Positions 6,704-13,598 of a stretch of DNA of 24,519 bases are shown here, one piece after another. The position numbers and the translations under genes are program-made. The DNA is taken from positions 1-24,519 of the forward strand of contig DAOUGD010000285.1 of NCBI GenBank assembly GCA_034429475.1, in the 5' to 3' direction. The first letter of the stretch is position 1. Each line of letters starts with the position of its first letter. Under the pieces are notes generated by a model. It did not search any database. It was not told the origin of the DNA and was given only the letters and a program-made list of their open reading frames with translations. Source of the DNA: JAKQHY01 sp034429475 (GTDB taxonomy: Bacteria; Chloroflexota; Anaerolineae; B4-G1; SLSP01).

Positions 6704-7759
6704 ATGGAAAATTCCTCTATAAATGAAACCCTATGCACCCTCCCGGCGCGACATCCGCGCGTCCGCATCATCGGGCGCACCGCCGACTTTCCGCCCGACG
6801 AGGTCAGGATGGGCTTCCCTGGCGTGATACTGCAATTTGCCTATCGCGGCCCGGCGCCCACCCTCCTGTTTAGAGGGTGCTCTCCAGACTGCTATTTTGA
6901 CCTGCAATGCGACGATTGGGAACCGGCAACGTTTCAACTTGCCGTGGGACGCTGCGAGTTTCCGCTGCCCACCGGCACGACGCCCCACACGCCGCGCCGG
7001 ATTCAAATCGTCCGCCGCACCGAATCCTGGCAGGGCGTGGCCTCGTATTTCGGCATGAAGCTGCCCGCCGGGTGTGAACTTACGCCTCTGCCGCCGCCCC
7101 TGGAGCGCAGACTTTTGTGTATTGGCGACTCGATCACCGGCGGCGAGGGCATCCACCGCCTGCCGCCGGTCCCGGATACCACCCTCCGGGCAGCGAATGC
7201 GCGGCGCGCGTTCGGGATGCTGCTCGGCCAATGGCTGGGGGCGGAGGTGCATCTGGTCAGTTACGGTGGGCGCGGGGTGCTGCGCGACTGGCAAGGGCTG
7301 ACGGACGTGGCGAACGCGCCGCAGTTTTTCCACCTGGCCCTGCCCGACGACCCCAACGCGCCCTGGGATCATCGCCGGTTCGATCCCGACGCCATCATTA
7401 TCTGCCTCGGCACGAACGACTTCAGCGCGGGATTGATCGCAGCGCCGGTCTACACCGCCGCCTACCTCGCCTTTGTCGAGACGGTGCGCCGCGTTCATCC
7501 GGACGCCCCGCTCCTGCTGGCCGAGTCCCCCATCTTCGGCGAAGTCCCCGGCACAGCCGACCGTGCCAAGCGCGACCGGCTGCGCGAATGTCTGGAAAGC
7601 GTGTGTACCGCGCGGCGTGCGGCCGGCGATGCGCGTGTCGTCGTCGCGCCGGTAGGCCATTTCCCCGGCACGGCTTGCGATGCTCACCCGGTGGCCTTCC
7701 AACACGAACAAATCGCGCTGGTGATTTTGGAGCCATTACGCCGGATGACCGGCTGGTAA
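6704..7759 (+). CDS. SGNH/GDSL acetylesterase, CE2-like
   Basis: A 351-residue two-domain esterase. The first ~130 residues look like the jelly-roll of carbohydrate esterase family 2 (GRTADFPPDEVRMGFPG, VILQFAYRG). The SGNH domain follows with block I CIGDSITGGEG (Ser143), a Gly in YGGRGV, block III LGTND (236-239) and block V CDAHPVAFQH (Asp326, His328). CE2 enzymes remove acetyl groups from xylan or other plant polysaccharides. No signal peptide is seen, so it may act on imported acetylated oligosaccharides. The ATG at 6704 is preceded by AGGGAAAG; the longer frame from 6614 overlaps the previous gene. It is the last gene of the padR operon, and it fits functionally with the carbohydrate-binding protein upstream. 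Confidence 0.85.
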   Translation: MENSSINETLCTLPARHPRVRIIGRTADFPPDEVRMGFPGVILQFAYRGPAPTLLFRGCSPDCYFDLQCDDWEPATFQLAVGRCEFPLPTGTTPHTPRRIQIVRRTESWQGVASYFGMKLPAGCELTPLPPPLERRLLCIGDSITGGEGIHRLPPVPDTTLRAANARRAFGMLLGQWLGAEVHLVSYGGRGVLRDWQGLTDVANAPQFFHLALPDDPNAPWDHRRFDPDAIIICLGTNDFSAGLIAAPVYTAAYLAFVETVRRVHPDAPLLLAESPIFGEVPGTADRAKRDRLRECLESVCTARRAAGDARVVVAPVGHFPGTACDAHPVAFQHEQIALVILEPLRRMTGW

Positions 7760-7768
7760 GGCTTTTTC

Positions 7769-7800
7769 ACCGCCGAGATCGCGGAGAACGCTGAGGTTCA
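7769..7800. repeat. degenerate 9-mer array (ACCGCNGAG type)
   Basis: CACCGCCGA, GATCGCGGA, GAACGCTGA and GGTTCAC form about three and a half degenerate 9-base units just after the esterase gene. They resemble the CGCAGAG-type iterations at 12501-12567. Confidence 0.45.
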
Positions 7801-7803
7801 CAC

Positions 7804-7840
7804 AAAAAAACAGGCCACTCCGTCAATGAGCGGCCTGTTT
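7804..7840. terminator. bidirectional terminator between convergent operons
   Basis: AAACAGGCC (7808-7816) pairs with GGCCTGTTT (7832-7840), with a further CTC/GAG pairing inside. On the minus strand it is followed by seven T, so it ends the Bat operon well. On the plus strand it ends in TTT after the esterase gene. Confidence 0.85.
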
Positions 7841-7858
7841 CCTCGAAAATCTCATGCC

Positions 7859-8849
<991 letters not shown>

Positions 8850-8851
<2 letters not shown>

Positions 8852-9000
8852 AGGTTATGGGTTGGGGGTTATGGGTTGTGAGATCAGGAAATTGGAAATC
8901 GGCAATCCGTAGTCCTTATTCCGCAGTCCGTAATTCGTAATTCGTAATTCGCCACTCCTAACTCGCAACTCGCCACTCCTCACTCGCCACTCCTAACGCC
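8850..9000 (-). repeat. heptamer array between the DUF4381-like gene and batA
   Basis: In the gene-sense (minus) direction the units are GAGTGGC/GAGTTAG/GAGTTGC (8948-9000), TACGAAT x3 (about 8928-8950), GGACTGC, GGAATAA and GGACTAC (about 8905-8927), decayed units, and AACCCAT/AACCCCC up to the batA ATG. The upstream gene's last residues (EEWRVAS) and its TAG stop (8960-8958) lie in the GAGTTAG part. The period is 7 throughout. Confidence 0.8.
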
Positions 9001-10091
9001 TCACTCGGCTTGGTGATGTCCACAAAGTGCCGGGCACGGGTGATGGCGGCGCGGGCGGGTTCGAGGTCGGGCGTGAATTTGGCGAATTTGACCAGGTCGG
9101 ACTCGTCCAGCAGGTCGCGCAAGACATTGAATGGTTCGCCCTTCAGTGAAGCGCCGCGCAACGCGGCCAGCAGCTCAAACGTCGTGCTATCCAGCGCGGG
9201 AATGGCGTAGACACGCCCCGCGTAAGCGCGGACGCAGTCGGTCAACAGCGTGTAGTGAGCCTTGAAGGCGCCTTGCGCGGGCAAATCCAGCGCGGCGATC
9301 CGATCCAGTTCTTCGTAGGCAATCACGTCGGGCGGGCGCGTGTCCACCGGTTCGGAGACGATCTCGGCGGCGCGCGCGCGGCGCGGCAACCGCTGCCACA
9401 GCCAACGCCCGGCAAAGTAGAGCAGCGTCAGCGCCACCAGCCCGCCTATAATCCACGGCCAGATCGGCGGGCGCGGCAGCGTCGCCTGCGGCTTCAAATC
9501 GTGCTTCTCGATCTGCCCTTCCGCGTTGGGCGTCGCCTCGGTCAGCACGCTGGCGATGGAGACGGTCAGCGGGGTCGCCGTGATCTCGTGGGCTGCGCCA
9601 TCCGCCGTTTGATAAGTCACGGTGATCGGCGGCGTCTCGTGATCGCCGGGCGCCCACAACGCCACCGTCGCCGCCAACACCGTCGTCGTCTTGCCGTCCT
9701 TCGTCTCCGGCGGCTGCGCCGCCTGCTCCCGCACCTCAAAGTCGCCCCACGTCGCCGGCAATTCCGGCAGCGTCACATTCACCCCCTCCGGCGCGATCAC
9801 CCGCAGCCGCAGCGCCAGCGGATCCCCCACCGTCCACCCACCCTCCGGCGGCACGTCGCTTTCCCAGAGGGCAATGATATCCGAAGAAGATTGCGCGAAG
9901 GCGGGAGTAAGAAGTAAGAAGTAAGAAGTAAGAAGTAAGAAGCTGAGTAAAACGTGAAACGTGAAACGTGAAACGTGAAACGTGAAACGTAATTCGTAAT
10001 TCGTAATTCGCAATTCGCAATTCGCTGATCCGCCGATCCGCTGATCCGCTCTCTCGCTCTCTCGCTCTCTCGCTCTCTCGCTTTCTCGCAT
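8958..10091 (-). CDS. short BatD/DUF4381-like membrane protein with repeat-encoded N-terminus
   Basis: A 377-residue exported protein. An immunoglobulin-like N-domain (WESDVPPEGGWTVGDPLALR, VIAPEGVNVTLPELPATWG) is followed by a transmembrane helix (WPWIIGGLVALTLLYFAGRW). A cytoplasmic helical tail comes last (YEELDRIAALDLPAQGAFKAHYTLLTDCVRAYAGR), the pattern of DUF4381/BatD-tail proteins in MoxR operons. The start ATG at 10091 shares its A with the DUF58 stop (TGATG) and has GGAGG 5 nt before it. Translation therefore runs through repeat-encoded residues (ESERARERESERADQR, NYELR, FTFHVSR) before the signal peptide core SFLLLTSYFLLLTPAFA|Q (cleavage near 66). The last residues and stop are also repeat-encoded. 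Confidence 0.78.
   Translation of the reverse strand: MRESERARERESERADQRIGGSANCELRITNYELRFTFHVSRFTFHVLLSFLLLTSYFLLLTPAFAQSSSDIIALWESDVPPEGGWTVGDPLALRLRVIAPEGVNVTLPELPATWGDFEVREQAAQPPETKDGKTTTVLAATVALWAPGDHETPPITVTYQTADGAAHEITATPLTVSIASVLTEATPNAEGQIEKHDLKPQATLPRPPIWPWIIGGLVALTLLYFAGRWLWQRLPRRARAAEIVSEPVDTRPPDVIAYEELDRIAALDLPAQGAFKAHYTLLTDCVRAYAGRVYAIPALDSTTFELLAALRGASLKGEPFNVLRDLLDESDLVKFAKFTPDLEPARAAITRARHFVDITKPSEALGVASEEWRVAS
9906..10090 (-). repeat. octamer/heptamer array inside the 5' end of the DUF4381-like gene
   Basis: In gene-sense order: eight octamers of form CGRNNNRG (CGAGAAAG, CGAGAGAG x4, CGGATCAG, CGGATCGG, CGGATCAG; 10025-10089); TTGCGAA/TACGAAT heptamers (9991-10024); TTCACGT x5-6 (about 9950-9990); TTCTTAC x5 (about 9906-9943). 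The reading frame runs through all of it. Because 7 and 8 are not multiples of 3, the peptide repeats every 7 or 8 residues. Confidence 0.9.
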
Positions 10092-10990
10092 CACCGCCTC
10101 CACCGCCGGGCGCGGGCGTTGAAGAAGGCCAGCAGCGGCTCGACGTAATCCTGCCCCACCGTCACCGGGATGTGATCCACCTGCGCGCGCAGGAACGCGG
10201 CGTCACGCGCGGCGCGGCGCGACTCGGCCCGCTGCGCGAACGCTTGCCGCCACGCCGCGCTGCCGCTATCCACCCAGAGCCGCCGCCCGGTCTCTGCGTC
10301 TTGCAGCGCCACGAGGCCCACGTCCGGCCAGTCGCACTCGCGCGGATCGGTGATGCTGACGGCTACCAGGTCGTGGCGGCGGTTGGTGACGAGCAGGGCG
10401 CGCTCGTAGGCGTGTTGCGCATTGGTGGATGGCAGCAGGAAGTCGGAAATCAGGAAGACAATAGCGCGGCGTTTCAAGGTGTGATTCAGGCTATCGAGCG
10501 CCGCCGCCACGTCGGTGCCGTGGCCCTGCGGCGTGAAGGCCAGCAGGTCGCGGATGAGGCGCAGGACGTGCTGGCGGCCCTTGCGCGGCGGGATGTGCAA
10601 CTCCACCTGATCGGTGAAGACGAGCAAGCCCACCTTGTCGTTGTTGGTGATCGCCGAGAACGCCAGCACCGCGCCCAACTCGGCGGCCAGATCGCGCTTG
10701 AAGCGCGCCGCCGTCCCAAACAGCCCCGACGCGCTGGCGTCCACCGCCAGCATCACCGTCAACTCGCGCTCCTCGACGTACCGCTTGACAAACGGCTCGC
10801 CCATCCGGGCCGTCACGTTCCAGTCAATCGAGCGCACCTCGTCGCCCGGCTGGTACGCGCGCACCTCGTCAAACTCCATCCCGCGCCCCTTGAAAATCGC
10901 GTGGTATTCCCCCGCAAAACTATCGTTCACCAGATGGCGCGTGCGGATTTCAATGCGGCGAATCTTTTGGATTAGTTCAGAAGATAGCAT
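10091..10990 (-). CDS. DUF58 protein (VWA-like partner of MoxR)
   Basis: A 299-residue DUF58 protein. The family core is clear: GRGMEFDEVRAYQPGDEVRS, then IDWNVTARMGEPFVKRYVEERE (about 35-75), then a degenerate MIDAS (AVDASASG), and later LISDFL. It has no signal peptide or membrane segment, so it is cytoplasmic and probably contacts MoxR. It lies directly downstream of moxR if the GxxExxY cassette is removed: about 9 nt would separate the moxR stop from this ATG. No clear SD precedes the ATG at 10990. Its TGA overlaps the next gene's ATG. Function in the family: part of a MoxR-VWA chaperone-like system. Confidence 0.92.
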   Translation of the reverse strand: MLSSELIQKIRRIEIRTRHLVNDSFAGEYHAIFKGRGMEFDEVRAYQPGDEVRSIDWNVTARMGEPFVKRYVEERELTVMLAVDASASGLFGTAARFKRDLAAELGAVLAFSAITNNDKVGLLVFTDQVELHIPPRKGRQHVLRLIRDLLAFTPQGHGTDVAAALDSLNHTLKRRAIVFLISDFLLPSTNAQHAYERALLVTNRRHDLVAVSITDPRECDWPDVGLVALQDAETGRRLWVDSGSAAWRQAFAQRAESRRAARDAAFLRAQVDHIPVTVGQDYVEPLLAFFNARARRWRR

Positions 10991-10997
10991 AGAAGAA

Positions 10998-11490
10998 TTT
11001 CTCGCAAAGGCGCAAAGGCGCTAAGATTGTTTTCCTTTGGGAATTTTGGGTGGTTCTTGAAGACCATTGACTATGCGCGTGATCCCATTTTTTATAAGCT
11101 CTTCGTCAAAGTTGATTAGCAAACCTAACCGTTTGTCCGCAATCTTCAGATAGGTAAGCAATTGTTTCTTATGGACTGCCGCGACTTGTTCAACGGCCTT
11201 CAATTCGACAATCACTTTATCTTCCACAATCAAATCAGCCCGAAAGCCTAACTCCAAGGTCACATCATCATAGACAACCGGAATTGGTTCTTGTTGTGTA
11301 ACGCGCAACCCCCGTTTCCGCAATTCATAGGCTAACACCGCCTCATAAACCGATTCAAACAGCCCTGGGCCAAGTTTCACATGAATGGTATACGCTGCAT
11401 CCACTATCTGTTTAGCAATCTCGTTCTCATGCATCGCAACCTTCCCCATAAACAAAGCAAACCTTCGCGCCTTTGCGCCTTTGCGAGAAA
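10998..11490 (-). mobile_element. 493-bp cassette: GxxExxY nuclease gene between perfect 24-bp inverted repeats
   Basis: A perfect 24-bp inverted repeat (10998-11021 and 11467-11490) brackets a single gene. The repeat holds the core CGCAAAGGCGCAAAGGCGC, itself two and a half iterations of CGCAAAGG. The left copy ends at the first base of the TAG triplet on the plus-strand side, so it touches the nuclease stop codon. The moxR stop lies 2 nt outside one end and the DUF58 start 7 nt outside the other. Removing the element would leave the tight spacing seen elsewhere in the operon. No transposase is present and no clear target duplication was seen. Confidence 0.75.
11021..11434 (-). CDS. GxxExxY-family protein, PD-(D/E)XK nuclease fold
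   Basis: A 137-residue protein of the GxxExxY family (PF13366, PDDEXK_3). The name-giving motif is G24-LF-E27-SV-Y30 in GPGLFESVYEAVLAYEL. The nuclease-type residues are Asp67 in GFRADLIV and Glu77-x-Lys79 in VIVELKAVE, followed by QLLTYLK. The fold predicts DNA or RNA cleavage, but family function is not established. The ATG at 11434 (MHENEIA) is preferred because GGGGAAGG lies upstream; an in-frame ATG at 11449 is possible. It is out of place in a Bat operon and lies between perfect inverted repeats, so it is most likely mobile or selfish DNA riding in an operon without disrupting it. Confidence 0.9.
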   Translation of the reverse strand: MHENEIAKQIVDAAYTIHVKLGPGLFESVYEAVLAYELRKRGLRVTQQEPIPVVYDDVTLELGFRADLIVEDKVIVELKAVEQVAAVHKKQLLTYLKIADKRLGLLINFDEELIKNGITRIVNGLQEPPKIPKGKQS

Positions 11491-11492
11491 CT

Positions 11493-12482
11493 TTATGGCA
11501 CTTCGACGTGATCGAGAATCTGTTGCACGACGTTGGTGGCGGTGATGTCTTCCGCTTCGGCCTCGTAGGTGACGATGACGCGATGCTGCAACACGTCCAC
11601 GGCAATCTGCTTGATATCCTCCGGGATGACGTAGCCCCGGCCCTGCAAGAAGGCGTGCGCTTTCGCGGCCTGCACCAAGTAGAGGGTGGCGCGCGGCGAT
11701 GCGCCGTAGGCAATGAGGGTGCGCAGGTCAGGCAGGCCGTGCTGCTCCGGCTCGCGGGTGGCGAACACCAAATCGAGCACGTATTCCTGGATTTTGTCGT
11801 CCACGTAGATGCCGCGTGTGACCTCGCGGGCGTGGAGGATTTGCATGGGCGTCACTACCGGCGTGACCGGCGGCAGTGCGGCGCCCGTCATCCGCCGCAG
11901 AATCAGGCGTTCCTCGTCGCGCGAGGGGTACGTGATGATGAGCTTGAGCATAAAGCGGTCCACCTGCGCTTCCGGCAGCGGATACGTCCCTTCTTGCTCA
12001 ATCGGGTTCTGCGTCGCCAGCACCAGGAACGGCGCGTCGAGGGGATACGTCGCGTCGCCAATCGTCACCTGACGTTCCTGCATCGCCTCCAACAGCGCAC
12101 TCTGGACTTTGGCTGGGGCGCGGTTGATCTCGTCGGCCAGAACCAGGTTGGCGAAGAGCGGCCCTTTGCGCGGCGAGAAATCGCCGGTGCGCGGGTTGTA
12201 AATCTGCGTGCCGATGAGGTCGGCCGGCAGCAAGTCCGGCGTGAATTGGATGCGCTGGAAGCTGGCCTGAATCGTGTCGGCCAGCGTCTTGACGGCCAGC
12301 GTCTTCGCCAGACCGGGGACGCCTTCAATTAAGATGTGCCCGTCGGCCAGCAACCCGATGAGCAGCCGTTGAATCAGGCGATTTTGCCCAACGATCACCT
12401 TGCCGATCTCGTTCAACAAGTCCTGCACAAAAACGGCTTCCTGTCGCACCTGCTCGTTAATTTCCTGGATAGTTCGTTCCAT
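11493..12482 (-). CDS. MoxR-family AAA+ ATPase
   Basis: A 329-residue AAA+ ATPase of the MoxR family. Walker A is GVPGLAKT (54-61), Walker B LVLADE (113-118), followed by INRAPAKVQSALLEAMQE. The sensor region is ATQNPIEQEGTYPLPEAQVDRF, in part, and YVIPEDI and the C-terminal lid follow. MoxR proteins use ATP to remodel or mature partners, together with VWA/DUF58 proteins encoded beside them. Here all those partners are in the same operon. The ATG at 12482 has GAGGAG about 6 nt upstream; the frame extends to 12650, but that part is repeat-derived. Cytoplasmic. Confidence 0.95.
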   Translation of the reverse strand: MERTIQEINEQVRQEAVFVQDLLNEIGKVIVGQNRLIQRLLIGLLADGHILIEGVPGLAKTLAVKTLADTIQASFQRIQFTPDLLPADLIGTQIYNPRTGDFSPRKGPLFANLVLADEINRAPAKVQSALLEAMQERQVTIGDATYPLDAPFLVLATQNPIEQEGTYPLPEAQVDRFMLKLIITYPSRDEERLILRRMTGAALPPVTPVVTPMQILHAREVTRGIYVDDKIQEYVLDLVFATREPEQHGLPDLRTLIAYGASPRATLYLVQAAKAHAFLQGRGYVIPEDIKQIAVDVLQHRVIVTYEAEAEDITATNVVQQILDHVEVP

Positions 12483-12500
12483 ACACTCTCCTCTGTAAAT

Positions 12501-12567
12501 AGCCACAGAGAGCACAGAGTTCACAGAGAAAAATCTTTGCGGCTCTGCGGCTCTGCGCCTCTGCGTT
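12501..12567 (-). repeat. 9-mer and 8-mer arrays in the moxR leader
   Basis: On the plus strand CCACAGAGA, GCACAGAGT and TCACAGAGA (9-mers, 12503-12529) are followed by GCGGCTCT, GCGGCTCT and GCGCCTCT (8-mers, 12539-12562). They are upstream of the moxR ATG, and in the moxR frame they are open. Confidence 0.7.
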
Positions 12568-12626
12568 GAAAAAATTTTCATTATCGGGGCTGTACCGCAG
12601 GTTCGGTCGCACTCCTTTGAAAATAG

Positions 12627-12690
12627 CCTCAACGGATTGAACGGATTCAACGGAGAAAATATCCGTTAAATTCCGTTGAATCCGTTGAGA
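12627..12690. repeat. palindromic 9-mer array at the 3' end of the BatE-like gene
   Basis: CTCAACGGATTGAACGGATT (12628-12647), continuing CAACGGA, faces its inverse at 12662-12689 (ATTCCGTTGAATCCGTTGAG) with a short loop GAAAATA. Each arm consists of AACGGATTN 9-mers. The BatE-like gene ends inside it: its last residues NGFNGI and the stop are encoded by the right arm. It could act as a hairpin in the mRNA between the BatE-like gene and moxR. Confidence 0.75.
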
Positions 12691-13598
12691 GAATCTTTTT
12701 CATCCCCCACTTTTTCAATCGCCTCTCCGGGCGCCCACCCCTGCAAGTTGCCGGGGAGCATAATGCGCGCCCAATCGCCGCGTTCCTCAATCACGCGGAC
12801 TTCGGCGCCGGCGTGCAGCGTGAACTCGGTCAGGTAGTCCGCGCCCGGGCCGCTGCGCACTTCAACGCTGGGCGCGACGACAACAGCCGGCGCGCGGCGC
12901 GCTTCCGCCACACGCACGCCCACCGACAGCGCGCTTAACGCCAGCAGCACGCCCACGGCGGCGAGTGCGTAGGTCAACGCAGGGCGGCGGCGCGGCCAGA
13001 GCAGCGCGGCGACTCCAAGTCCACACAGCACGAACCACAGGCCCAGGGTCAGCGCGGCCGCTTCATCCACCGTCGTCCACTCGACGAGGGCGCGCCGCAC
13101 GAAACCCACCAATCCGCCAGCGCCGTCCGTCTCCAGCCGATCCTGCGTCTGCGCGCGGGCCAATTGCAGGTTCGCCGCAACGTCCGCGTCGCGGGGCAAA
13201 AGCTGTTGCGCCCGGCGGTAGTTCAGAATCGCCCGGCCCAGGTCGCCGGTCTTGAAGTACGCATTGCCCAGATTGTAATACAGCGCCCCCTCCGCCACGC
13301 CCGCATCCACGAGCGATTGATACGCGGACGCCGCCTCCGCAAACTTCCCGGCCTCATACAGATGATTGGCCGCCATCAACGGCACGCTAGAAATATCCGG
13401 CCCGGCGCAGGCGGAAAGAAGCAAGAGGGCAAGAAGCAGGAAACGTGATACGTGATGCGTGAAACGTGAAACGTAGTCCGTAGTCCGTAGTCCGTAGTCC
13501 ATAGTCCGTAGTCCGTCATTCGTGACTCGTAATTCGCTGACTCGCTGACTCGCCGACTCGCCGATCCGCTGATCCGCTGATCCGCCCATTCGCCTCAT
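12666..13598 (-). CDS. BatE-like TPR/SH3 lipoprotein
   Basis: A 310-residue lipoprotein. The ATG at 13598 overlaps the batD stop (ATGA) and has GGTGG-type SD sequence before it. The first ~52 residues are encoded by repeats (SADQRIGE, GLRTMDY, VSRFTHHVSRF). The lipobox LLLLSAC follows with the lipidated Cys at residue 64. TPR units come next (AANHLYEAGKFAEAASAYQS, EGALYYNLGNAYFKTGDLGRAI), then two membrane helices (WFVLCGLGVAALLW; YALAAVGVLLALSALSV) and a bacterial SH3 domain (VEVRSGPGADYLTEFTLHAG ... GWAPGEAIEKV). This order is typical of BatE. The C-terminal NGFNGI is encoded by the palindromic array at 12627-12690, so the original C-terminus was probably shorter or different. Confidence 0.85.
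   Translation of the reverse strand: MRRMGGSADQRIGESASQRVSELRVTNDGLRTMDYGLRTTDYVSRFTHHVSRFLLLALLLLSACAGPDISSVPLMAANHLYEAGKFAEAASAYQSLVDAGVAEGALYYNLGNAYFKTGDLGRAILNYRRAQQLLPRDADVAANLQLARAQTQDRLETDGAGGLVGFVRRALVEWTTVDEAAALTLGLWFVLCGLGVAALLWPRRRPALTYALAAVGVLLALSALSVGVRVAEARRAPAVVVAPSVEVRSGPGADYLTEFTLHAGAEVRVIEERGDWARIMLPGNLQGWAPGEAIEKVGDEKDSLNGFNGI
13441..13594 (-). repeat. octamer/heptamer array inside the 5' end of the BatE-like gene
   Basis: In gene-sense order: octamers CGAATGGG, CGGATCAG x2, CGGATCGG, CGAGTCGG, CGAGTCAG x2 (13537-13594); mixed TACGAAT/ACGAGTC/GAATGAC units; GGACTAC x5-6 (about 13475-13515); TTCACGT/ATCACGC/ATCACGT (13443-13475). The hydrophobic core that follows is encoded by CTGCTTC/TTGCCCT-like near-heptamers (13410-13441). 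Confidence 0.9.

Noticed and set aside
9905..10090. CRISPR-like array because of many short direct repeats
   Set aside because: Units are 7-8 bp, contiguous and without spacers; no cas genes are near.
12483..12650. N-terminal extension of MoxR
   Set aside because: Encoded by CACAGAG/CGCAGAG repeats; the ATG at 12482 has GAGGAG and matches the usual MoxR start.
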